Assembly: GCA_032358255.1 (NCBI GenBank) | Contig: JAULBX010029401.1 | Location: 1-22,054 of the forward strand | Source of the DNA: Heterotrichella gracilis | Taxonomy: Eukaryota; Sar; Xanthophyceae; Tribonematales; Xanthonemataceae | Direction of reading: 5' to 3' | DNA: 22,054 nt | Part shown: piece by piece, positions 1 to 8,165 of the stretch | How the letters are laid out: every line of letters starts with the position of its first letter | How positions within the stretch are numbered: position 1 is the stretch's first letter | Made by a program: the position numbers and the translations under genes | The notes under the pieces: generated by a model | What the model saw: only the letters and a program-made list of their open reading frames with translations | The model's database searches: none | What the model was told of the DNA's origin: nothing

Positions 1-272
1 AGCTGTCAGCCCCATATAAAAGGGTTGTCAGCACCACTGCACTAAAAACCCGGCATTTTGTGCGCAGACTGATGTGCGCATTCGTACATTACTTGAGCTT
101 AACGCCCCTGTTGAGATTGCAAGGCATGCGACTATGCAGTACTGGTGTACTTGGTGCGAGGGCTAAGTACTGCCGCATTGAACATTGGCGCTTGTAGGGC
201 TCATGGCAAGATGACTGGGCAGCTGTGTATCAGGCTCCATTACCGTGCTATAGTAACTCCCCTAGCACTCAC

Positions 273-1496
273 TTGATATGCTTCACTTCTGGATACCACA
301 GGGCATCCACTGGCCACCTACAGCTGGCCTTCACCCGCGACGCCACGCTCATGATGTTTTGCCCCATGTTGGGCCTTTGCGCCTGGGGGCTGTGAGGGGC
401 GGAGAGGCACTTGTAGGTCTTGGCAACCTGGTCTGCCCAAGACTGGGCGGAGGCGGCCAGTGCTGGGTCCCAGGTGAGTGGCAGGCCCCTGGGAGTGAGT
501 TGGGTACTGGTGTTAGGTCTGGTGCAGGCTGCAAAGACAATGTTTAGGGTGGGCATACTAAAGCCTTGCGGAGTCATACTGTGCTAGCAGGAAGTACCCG
601 TGGACTGTGTTGACTTGGCAGGGTGGTTCAACGCAACATGTCAAGGGTGGAGTTGCAAGGTTGCGTTGGCAAGTCGAATCCTTTGCTGCACAATGGCTGA
701 TGGCCTGCCAAGGCCCACACCATTCTGTCGAGGAATTCCGTGGGGAACACACGGCCGCCAGGCGTCCACTGCAATACACGTGGTGGCAGCACATGTGTAA
801 GGCATGTGACCCTCAGTGGTTCCGCCTAGCTAGGCAGTACTAGTGTCTGACTAGTGCTTACCCATGGACAGCACGGTACTTGTTGTGCGCGGATAAGGTG
901 GCATGAGGGTCGGGGCATCTACCTGCAACGTAGCCGTACTGTGAATGGAACATTGCGGTGCAGGAGCATTGAGTACGTCAAGGCACAGCGCTAGGAGGCA
1001 CATGCCAGGCTACCCAGGTGGCATGCGGGACGCGGGCGAAGGGGCCCTTGGCACAAAGTTGTGGCGAAGCCGGCGAGGCAAACACAGGTGCAACAGTGGG
1101 CCTTGCGCGCACACGCCCGTCAACCAGAGTTCAGCTGCACCATGAGTGTATGCGCCGCACACGTGTGCCACAGTGTGCGCAGGCAGGCCTAGGTTCTTTC
1201 AAAGTCGTACCTCCTCTGAGCACGGCGCAGCTGACAGGAGAGATAGGTAACTGCAAAAACACCTACAGGGCAAAAATTTCACAGGGTCAGACCAGCTGGT
1301 TGGTCAGGCGTTGCAAGGAAGTGCACGCTGTCAGGTCGCCCTACCCCCAAGACAGACCTGTACAGCCATGTGGCATGTGCGCAACAAAAGATTAAATAGC
1401 GAGCTGAGCCACGGCACCTGAACAGAGGAAAGGGCAAGTCACACTCACCATCAGCAGCACGGCAGCGCCGAGCCTGAAGGGCCCCGTGGTGGGCAT
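273..1496 (-). CDS. Secreted CAP/SCP (PR-1-like) domain protein, 5' part, partial
   Basis: Two exons are supported. The first (1496-1449) encodes a short hydrophobic N-terminus, MPTTGPFRLGAAVLLM, which looks like the start of a signal peptide and ends at a GTGAGT donor (1448). The second (about 528-273) carries a clear CAP core: LTWDPALAASAQSWAD, then a His-Ser pair, GQNIM (the CAP GENL-type motif) and PVDALWYPEVKHI (the AVDAWYxEV motif). It ends in a GTGAGT donor at 272, so the remaining CAP motifs lie beyond the left edge. The acceptor at 531-529 requires phase 1, whereas the signal-peptide exon ends in phase 0. At least one small exon between 1448 and 529 is therefore unidentified, or the acceptor is wrong. 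CAP proteins are usually extracellular cysteine-rich proteins; a specific role cannot be inferred here. The domain call is fairly firm, the gene structure is not. Confidence 0.62.
536..1448 (-). other. Large intron region of the CAP gene
   Basis: About 900 nt separate the putative signal-peptide exon from the CAP-core exon. I see no ORF with recognisable similarity on either strand. The phase mismatch between the two flanking exons implies a small hidden exon here, probably one carrying the His-Asn/Arg helix that normally precedes LTWD in CAP domains. I could not locate it. Confidence 0.35.
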
Positions 1497-3031
1497 GGTT
1501 GCGGTTTGCGCCGGGGCTCCAGCGCCCTCTACTTGCAGGTTGCAGGGTCGTTTGGCCTCGCCAACGACGGAAGCAACGCTTCTCGAGCCAAGCGTGGTTG
1601 CACGACCAGTTCTTGGCTACACAAGCTTGCAAGCTTGTCCTGTGATTTCCACAAAAAGCACACAAAGCGCACCAGGGCTGGCAGATCAACAACCCCCAGG
1701 GTTTGTCATGACTCGAGAGCAATGCGCCTGCTAGCGACGTCGATCGAACAGTACTCCTGCGACACCGAGGTCTCGCAGGCGTGGTATGGTGACAATCGGT
1801 ATCAGGTAGTAGTCCCTACCACATATTTCTGGGACAAAGTGTGCTTAAAAGTGGGCCTGCGAGCACAAACTGGGCACACATCACACTCGGCAGTACTGGC
1901 TGGACACCCAACAAGTACCCAGAACCGAACCCACACTATCAAGGAGCCAGTACCTCTCTGGCAGAGGGCAAGCGTTGTGAGGCTACGTATCTGATACTGT
2001 GCAACAACCTTGCAACGCGTGGCAAGTGGGCCCTGGCGTTGTTGTGCGTTCTCAACTGGTTTGTTCCCTTGAAGCCGGGTTCGCCTGGGGCCCCAGGCTG
2101 TGAGGGCAAAAGAAAAGATTCATGACGCAGATTTTGGCGTCAGCACTCGCCCATGTGATACGCGTGTCTGGCCATATTGCCTGGCAGGGAGCCACGTTGC
2201 CCGATGGCACTCAAATCACGTCAAATCACGTCATAGTGAGGTACACTGAGCTTCCACAAGGGAAGCAAGGGGCCAAAGTTTGGTCCAATTGGGCCACTGG
2301 CCTGGGAGGCCGCCTAGGCTCGCACCCCAGTTACTACAGTTACGTGAATGTGCTTCCCTAGTTCTGCAACAGTTGCTGTCTACAGTTTCAAGGGCATGTG
2401 TGTGTGTATGTGGGTGAGTGGGTGGGTGTTTTGTGTGCGCCCACCACGCACAGGGACCACCTGCAGGTGGCAAGCTCACATCGGCATGGGGACATGGCAA
2501 GCCAGGGATGACTAAAAAGTCTAAGCAGCTTCCTGCCTGAGGCACTTGACTAAGCCATCACAAGCTAACCTCGACCTGTGACCTAGAAAGAAAGGAAGGA
2601 AGCAAACGCCCCCACACACGGCACACCACAACCAGCCCTACTGTGGAACCTGACCTTCTGGGAGTTGTCTAACACTAAGTTGCAGCATAGAACACAGGCA
2701 GCAAGGTTGGGGTGCAGCTCCACCCCAACCCGCCGGTCTGAGATGCCCATGCACGAGGCTTAGAAACACACTGAAGTCCATGTATCCACGGTGAAAAACA
2801 CACTGAAGTCACCCATCTTCAGTCGGTGAAAAGCGGGCTGTATGCTTGTCTTGCACATCATGTGGCCACATCATGTATGCAGATTTTATGGAGCAAACAG
2901 GTTTGCTCACCCACAAGTGTAGAGAACTCATCTCAGAAGTATAGAGGACTGGAACCATCAGGTGCAAATTCCAGCCCTCTTCCAACAACCCACTGGCCAA
3001 GCCACATATCAACCACGCGGCTGAGTGCACG
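1497..3031. other. Intergenic: PPOX 3' flank and CAP promoter side
   Basis: Both flanking genes are on the minus strand, so this stretch should hold the 3' UTR of the PPOX-like gene and the upstream region of the CAP gene. The open frames in it lack recognisable domains. It contains a TG-rich low-complexity tract around 2396-2440, a 10-bp hairpin at 2705-2730, and a 15-nt direct repeat (AAACACACTGAAGTC at 2764-2778 and 2796-2810). No TGTAA poly(A)-type signal was found on the minus strand just downstream of the PPOX stop. Confidence 0.5.
2705..2730. other. Perfect 10-bp hairpin
   Basis: GGTTGGGGTG (2705-2714) is followed by a 6-nt loop and its exact reverse complement CACCCCAACC (2721-2730). 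It sits about 300 nt beyond the PPOX stop codon on the minus strand, so it may lie in that transcript's 3' region. No U-tract follows on either strand, so it does not resemble a Pol III or bacterial-type terminator. Confidence 0.5.
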
Positions 3032-4317
3032 TCACGGGTTGACCTCCTCCTTCTGCCACTCCCCCGTTTCTTCCCCATCCTTCGCCACCTTGGTGTACAC
3101 ATGCCGCTGGTTGGCCTTGAGCGAGAGATGATCTACCGCACTCACCGCCATCACAACAAGGCAGAATGGGTCGGTGGGAGGCTGGGACCCATCCACAGGC
3201 GTGGGGCTCCAGAGTGCATCGTCCTCTAGCCGCGGCAAGCCCGGGTGCGGCCAGCTGAACTGGGAGCGAGCGGCGTCTGACAGAGCATGCCATGTGTTCT
3301 CGCGTGCCTGGAAATAAATAATAATGAAAGATAATGTGATATTAAAATAAATGTAAAACTCCCGTGCCTACCCGCAGGTTGGGTTGTTGAGCGTTACTGC
3401 GACGGTGGTGGTGGCCAGTGTATAGCGTGTTGTGGTCAACAACATGCGTGCGGCACCAAAACCATGGCATGGCACAGGGAGTGGATGTGTGATGCATGCA
3501 CATGATGCGTATTACAGCTGTCACACCCCAAGTTCACAATTAGGAGTTTTTAAAATTTTAGGTTTTGGGTTGGTGTAACAGCTGTCACACCTGTGGGTTG
3601 GTTAAGGGTTTTGAGCGCGTAACGGCGTGGCATAAAAACATTTGCAGTGTGCATGGCATGGCAGGTGTGTCCAATGCACGCAGGTTAGAACCATCACCAA
3701 ATGGCATCAATGATAAAAGGATAAAAGAGCTGCCACTCGTCGAGCATTTGCGGGTCTGGGTAGTCCTTGCCCACCACCTGGGTTATGGATTAGGGCGTAG
3801 GGTTTATAGATTTAGTGTTGATGGTTTCGATGGGGCAATAACTGCCACACCTTGAGTAATTGTGGGTCTGGGAAGTCTTTGCCCACCACCGTCAGCTCCC
3901 CACTCAGCCGAAACTGGTCCCGGGTGGTCGGCAAGTACCAGGCGACCTCAGCAAAAGGCGATTTGGCAACTTGATTGACTTTGTCGCTCCTGAAAACGCA
4001 CCCAGGATGACGTGGATTCTAGGTAGAAATACTTGTGAGGCATGGGCTCAAATGAACATCAGCATTTCCCGGTAGCTCTGGCTGGAAAGCAGCAGGTTGC
4101 TTTACCCTCGCAAGGGGTTTTACCTGGCATCGGTGATGAAAGTCAGCTTGTCGGTCTGCTCCAGGAAACCTCTGAACACCACTGTGCGGTTTGCGGGGCG
4201 CCCATCCTCACGTACCGTAGCAAGCTGCACGTAGCGGGCATATGGCAGCTTGCTGTTCTTCTTCAGGGTCTTTAGAAGCACTGCCCTCCAGCTGTCGCTC
4301 GCCATCACACTCTCCAT
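3032..4317 (-). CDS. Pyridoxamine 5'-phosphate oxidase-like FMN-binding split-barrel protein (plant PPOX2 type)
   Basis: Three exons, 4317-4124, 3989-3851 and 3307-3032, join in phase to give 202 aa. Exon 1 carries YVQLATV and RPANRTVVFRGF, the strand-turn-strand FMN-binding signature of the PNPOx family. Exon 2 continues with PFAEVAWYLPTTRDQFRLSG, matching the family's WYF..T..QFR block. Exon 3 has AARSQFSWPHPG, VDHLSLKANQR and the terminal EEVNP, which matches the C-terminus of plant homologues such as Arabidopsis At2g46580. Family members bind FMN; some oxidise pyridoxine/pyridoxamine phosphate to PLP, but the Alr4036-like branch may act on another substrate. The ATG at 4317 was chosen for its GTGGCCATGG context and in-frame family match; another in-frame Met lies at 4305. 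Donors are GTAAAA and GTGTGG. Intron 2 holds an echo of the end of exon 2. The gene is divergent from prefoldin 5. Confidence 0.88.
3514..3591. repeat. 14-nt direct repeat pair in PPOX intron 2
   Basis: ACAGCTGTCACACC occurs at 3514-3527 and again at 3578-3591, separated by a T-rich spacer containing TTTTAGGTTTTGGG. This is a further sign of local duplication inside PPOX intron 2. A separate AT-rich patch (3311-3358) lies next to the acceptor of exon 3. Confidence 0.6.
3729..3815 (-). repeat. Echo of PPOX exon 2 end plus telomere-like motif
   Basis: Positions 3729-3778 repeat the exon 2/intron 2 junction at 3840-3890 with about 80-90% identity; the best block is the 29 nt that read GGGTCTGGG...CCCACCACC. 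The echo lies inside intron 2, so a piece of exon and its donor was copied downstream in the gene's sense. At the position of the donor GT the echo reads GA, so that donor is dead. It runs directly into a TTAGGG/TAGGGTTTA-like stretch at 3785-3815. Confidence 0.75.
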
Positions 4318-4329
4318 GGCCACCGCCAA

Positions 4330-5397
4330 GCACTGACTGGCTGGCTGATTCCTGGTTGCTTACTTCACTTGCTGCTTGCTTATGTGTGGTTGTTAATTTG
4401 CTGCGTGAGGTTGTCTTCACAGCTGTGCCAGGGGACTACAGTGCATCCCTGCAATGCACAAAGCTCTGAGTTGGTGAGCAGCTGCCTAGCTAGGTTCAAG
4501 CACGCCATTGTGGCTGCATACCGACGTGTACGCGCATTTCACCAGAATTCAAGTCTAAGCACGCAAGGGTCATCTTGCATGATCCAGCACTGTGCCAAGG
4601 GCACGCCCTGGCCACACAGTGGCTTACCTGCAACACTTGTTCCAGCGAACTGTGAAACGCCCAATAGTTTGTCAGTGCAGCATAACAGTAAGAAACCACG
4701 CCAGCGTATCACTTAGAACACCAGTGCACGCAGATTGGGCAGAAGTTTTGGCTGGCATGCAATGGGAACACTGACATGTGGCCCGCAGACTAGTTGTGCG
4801 CTAGAAACATACAGGTACAATCAATAGGATATTGCACAACCCATAAGTGGCTCGAGGCTGCTAATATGGCTTTGTTGGGCTTGGTGGTGTGTGGCTGGTG
4901 TTTGGCCACCACCGGTGCCATGCTAATGCCCGCAGTCACTGGAGTCGGCCATATGCATGCATATAAACTGGGCGGTATCCATAAACACTGCAGCCCCGGT
5001 CCATTGTTCTCGTAGAATACCAGGTAAAATACAACACGAAGTGTCAAACACGTCGAAAGTTCGCACCTGCCGATTGCAGTCCCTTGAAAGTTCGCCACAT
5101 GTGTGCAATCTTGATGTGTGGAATTTGGTGTCAGAGCTTGAGTGGAAACGTCTTTTGAGACTGCAGAGTGCAGCCAACTTGCGGCACCCAAGACACACGA
5201 CAAAACTTCGTGACTGGGGTCGAACAGTGGGCTCAGAACCACCTGTGGAGGACAGCACTGCTGCTCAGCCACCGCAGCACCCTTCCAGCTCCAGCTTCAG
5301 CTTCAAGCGAGGTTGAGAGTGAACGAGCTTCTCTACCAGCTCTGTGAACGGATTATTTTATTGTCAGCTTTGTAAAATACCAAGCTAAGTGCCAGCC
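4330..5397. promoter_or_regulatory. Divergent intergenic region between PPOX-like and prefoldin 5
   Basis: About 1.07 kb separates the two divergent start codons, so both promoters and 5' UTRs must lie here. No gene-like ORF is recognisable; the open frames are random-looking. The palindrome ATATGCATGCATAT sits at 4951-4964, and its 12-nt core recurs in the DBR1 divergent promoter (13986) and in intron 1 of the PHD gene (18807). TATATAAA-like sequence follows at 4961-4968. Calling it regulatory rests on position and on the recurrent palindrome. Confidence 0.5.
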
Positions 5398-6466
5398 ATG
5401 GGAGACGAAAGGAAGCAGGTGCCCATCACCTCGCTCAACATCGAGCAGCTGGAGATGGTGCAGCAGGACTTGCAGCAGGAGATAGAGCAGCTGTCCAAGA
5501 GCGTCGTCGACCTGCAGCAGCTGGCTGGCAACTTTGGGTCTTCTGGGCAAGCAGTGGAGCAGTTCTCCTTGGCGGAAGCAGGTGTGGTGGAACCAAACCA
5601 TGGAAAACGCCCATCACCATTACAAGGGCCCTTCACCCCCTCTTGGGGTTCAAGCGCAACCCTTGCATCTTGACAAACAGCTGTCCCTGCCTTGCCAATG
5701 CCAAACCATACTTGCATCCCAGTGGGTCGCTGTAGGAGGGCAAGAGGCTCACCCCTGGTTCTGTGTTTTGGCAGGCCAACAGATGCTCCTGCCGTTGACA
5801 GAGTCGTTGTATGTGGCCGGCACACTCACCACCCCAGACAGGGTGCTGGTAGACATTGGAACAAACTACTATGTGGAGGTAGGGGTCCGGATGGCTGTTG
5901 TTGCGGTTACTATTACTGGCGCCAGCTAGAACACATTGAAACAACACCATTTCAGGCGGCATGGCGCTGTGATGCATAAGGACTGTGTCAAAAGGGTGCC
6001 TGTGGTGTGTCCTGCAGAAGCCGTCGGAAGCAGCTGTTGACTACTGCAAGCGGAAAGTCACTCTGCTGGGCGAAAGGATCAAGTCGTTTGCGCAGGTTGG
6101 TACCTTGCAAGTCAGCTGTTTCTTTTGAGGGTTTGTGTGCAGCTGGTGGGTTCAACCCCGGTGCCTGAGTCTGGGCCACCTTTCACCTTGCAAATCAGTT
6201 GTTCCACTTGTGGGTCTGTGTAGCTGGTGGGTTTCAACCTCTTGCCTGAAACTAAGCTGAACAGCTGGAACCGACACACAAACCTGAGACTCCCAATTTT
6301 TTCAACCCCGTGTGCCTGCTTTGGTGCCGTTCAACATGTGTGTTTTGGGCACCCCTTGCAGGCGGTGCAACAAAAGCAGCGCATCTTCCAGGAGGTGAGC
6401 AGCGTCCTGCAGTCCAAGCGCCAGGCATTGGAGTCGCAACAGAGGTTATCCACAAGGAAGTCTTGA
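5398..6466 (+). CDS. PFDN5: Prefoldin subunit 5 (alpha-type)
   Basis: Four exons, 5398-5581, 5775-5878, 6018-6095 and 6362-6466, join in frame to 156 aa; human PFDN5 is 154 aa. The N-terminal helix has SLNIEQLEMVQQDLQQEIE, followed by a second heptad region. The central beta hairpins read LLPLTESLYVAGTL and VLVDIGTNYYVE, the diagnostic alpha-prefoldin core. The C-terminal helix runs from AAVDYCKRKVTLLGERIKSF to QRIFQEVSSVLQSKRQALES. Prefoldin is a cytosolic hexamer that passes nascent actin and tubulin to the CCT chaperonin; subunit 5 is one of its two alpha-type subunits. The ATG lies in GCCATGG. Donors are GTGTGG, GTAGGG and GTTGGT; all acceptors are CAG. Intron 3 contains a tandem duplication, and an echo of exon 4 lies just past the stop codon. 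Confidence 0.95.
6101..6249 (+). repeat. Tandem duplication within prefoldin intron 3
   Basis: The block at 6101-6168 (ACCTTGCAAGTCAGCTGTT through GTGCCTGA) is repeated at 6185-6249 with about 80% identity. Both copies keep AGCTGGTGGGTT followed by TTGCCTGA/GTGCCTGA-type ends. Intron 3 has therefore grown by a unit of about 84 nt. No exon sequence is included in this case. Confidence 0.75.
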
Positions 6467-6603
6467 GGGGGTATTGTAGCCTGGTGGTTGGTCAGCAGCA
6501 CACCCATGATGAGTGGAGGGCAAGGAGCTGGTTGGTCATTATCACAGCTGGTGCACAGCTTTGTTGGCCCTGGCTTCATGACTACCATTTCTTGCCCCCA
6601 AAC

Positions 6604-6676
6604 CCAGGAGGTCAGCAGGGTCCCTCAGTCCAAGCGCTGGAGTCGCAACAGAGGGTGTATACAAGGAGGTCCTGAC
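6604..6676 (+). repeat. Echo of prefoldin exon 4 downstream of the stop codon
   Basis: 6604-6676 repeats exon 4 (6388-6466): CAGTCCAAGCGC, GAGTCGCAACAGAGG and ACAAGGA-GTC are shared, with a small deletion in the middle. A CAG precedes the copy's GAGGTCAGC, so it could act as a 3' splice site. If the GAG|GTGAGC inside exon 4 were used as a donor, the copy could serve as an alternative last exon; this is speculation. Otherwise it is a decaying copy in the 3' UTR. Confidence 0.75.
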
Positions 6677-6780
6677 TGGTTGTTTTTGGCCTCCCATTGC
6701 TAGGAGGGGGCCGCAAGTTGCATGGAAAAGCCTTCTATTGGTTCGACAGCTGACCCGGGAAAGGAGCTGGTTATCGCCAA

Positions 6781-6855
6781 TGGTTAGTCACTGGTTACAG
6801 CTGGTTTTTCAGTACTTAAAGCCCCTGGTTAGTCATTGGTTACAGCTGGTGCAGC
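6781..6855 (+). repeat. Repeated TTAGTCAYTGGTTACAGCTGGT units
   Basis: Two near-identical units of about 22 nt, at about 6783-6803 and 6829-6850, flank a spacer containing TTTTTCAGTACTTAAAG. A weaker relative (GGTCATTATCACAGCTGGTG) lies at about 6535-6555. These are local duplications in the prefoldin 3' flank. Confidence 0.6.
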
Positions 6856-7497
6856 GTTTGCTGGCTCATTGTATACTTCCCCTCAGGACTGCCAGTTCTG
6901 CCCCCTGGCGCACGTTGACTGTGAAACAAGTACTTGCAAGTCTTGGCAAAGGTGGCCTGTGGCTGCCTGGAGCAGCCATTGCCCCCACGCGGCAGACGGC
7001 ACACACGTGATTGTAAAACAACCCTTAAAAACGCAACAAAAATAGTTTTGCTGTACGTGGCTGCGTGCTGCCAGACCCATAACGCCGCTGGCAGTCTGCA
7101 CGATACAAAAACACAGCGGGAACAGCGGTAATCTACAAGTGCTTGGCCCTTCATAATCTACAGTTTGCTACCAAGGCAAGAGTGTCAACGTGCTGCAAGT
7201 CCATAGTATACAAAGGGGGGCGGTAAGCCCACAATAGCTGGCAGGCGGCATGATCACGCCTATTTATACCATACACATATAATAACGCCTCTTTGGATAT
7301 TTCCTGGCAGTGTGCACGTCTGGGGTGCAAAACCCTAAGGGTAAGCACCTAGGACACGCCAAAAGCCAGGGAAACGTGGTGCATCCAACCACCCACTGGG
7401 ATATCGCGAAGCTGCATCCAGCCGCAAATACAAGTCCTGAAACTCCCACTGGAGCCGAGGTAAAAGCGCAAAAGCACCTCGAGGGCTGCCAAGGATA

Positions 7498-7764
7498 ATG
7501 GGTTGCTGTAAAGGAGCACTTGTAAAGCAGCACCCCACATGGTACAAGGGTTTGACCCCTGAGAAACAGCAGGAATGCAAAAAAAGGAAGAGAAATAAAA
7601 ACCAGGCTCGCAGCCGACGGGTGGAAGGGGGCGCCCATGTGCAACACCTTCACCTTCAAACTGCGTGCTTGTTAGGTTGGCACCCAAAAAAGACCGCTGC
7701 GATTGTTGAAACGAATTGGCAAGCTGCCCTTGAAGGAAAGAAGTTCTTCCTTCCCACTATCTAG
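7498..7764 (+). CDS. Unrecognised small ORF, 88 aa, doubtful
   Basis: An uninterrupted ATG-to-TAG frame encodes a basic protein (MGCCKGALVKQHPTWYKGL..., with a KKRKRNKNQARSRR patch and an aliphatic C-terminal ending FFLPTI). The composition is more protein-like than its surroundings, but no domain is recognised and no intron signals or neighbours support it. It could be chance, a remnant of a mobile element, or a small gene. The Kozak context (GATAATGG) is moderate. Confidence 0.15.
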   Translation: MGCCKGALVKQHPTWYKGLTPEKQQECKKRKRNKNQARSRRVEGGAHVQHLHLQTACLLGWHPKKTAAIVETNWQAALEGKKFFLPTI

Positions 7765-7977
7765 CAGCTGCTGCAGCTGTTGGCATGATACCCACATTCC
7801 CTTGCACTGGCCGCCTGAAACAACTTGCTGCAAACCTGACCATACGTCCATAACTGCTGTCCATTGGATGTCCACTGTGTCCCCAGCTCTGGGTTGCCAA
7901 GCGCTCCACTCCTCCCGAAACCCATATCTCCCTTGCCCTCAACTCCCGTCCTTGCCCTTGCCCTGCAAGCAGACGCC

Positions 7978-8162
7978 CCAGAACCCTAGCCCAGGGTTTT
8001 CTGCCCACCGCCCAGCCCCCAGATCCCCTGCCCTCACCCTAACCAGGGTTTCCTTGCCCTAGTTAGGGTTTCGCCCCTCCCTCACTCTGTCAACTGGTCC
8101 CCCAAACCGCCAGAACCCTAGCCCAGGGTTTTCTGCGCGTCTCACACGCTACCCTAGGGTTT
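7978..8162. repeat. Telomere-like CCCTA/AGGGTTT block with a 27-nt exact repeat
   Basis: A 27-nt sequence (core ACCCTAGCCCAGGGTTTT) occurs identically at 7978-8004 and 8110-8136. Between and after the copies are CCCTAACCAGGGTTT, CTAGTTAGGGTTT and ACCCTAGGGTTTT (about 8150-8162). In several places CCCTA and AGGG face each other, the head-to-head polarity of telomere-type repeats. The block lies directly downstream of the RING-FYVE-SYLF stop codon (8166) and probably includes its 3' UTR. Confidence 0.7.
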
Positions 8163-8165
8163 TCC

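Larger units (their letters stand above)
6677..8165. other. Convergent intergenic region between prefoldin 5 and RING-FYVE-SYLF
   Basis: Both genes end into this stretch. A TGTAA element at 7012-7016 on the plus strand could be the prefoldin poly(A)-type signal, about 550 nt after the stop. A plus-strand ORF at 7498-7764 is listed separately. From about 7925 to 8165 the sequence becomes C-rich, with many CCCTA/AGGGTTT motifs. No recognisable gene is seen elsewhere. Confidence 0.5.

Noticed and set aside
1506..1994. Plus-strand ORF of 162 codons
   Set aside because: No recognisable domain, a composition like random GC-rich sequence, and overlap with the CAP gene's upstream side. The length is explained by low stop-codon frequency.
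4327..4329. Start of the PPOX-like protein four codons upstream of the chosen ATG
   Set aside because: The codon there is TTG, not ATG. The ATG at 4317 has a good context and is the first true Met of the frame.
4369..4716. Plus-strand ORF between PPOX and prefoldin 5
   Set aside because: Repetitive Leu/Cys-rich translation without family similarity; it lies in the divergent promoter region.
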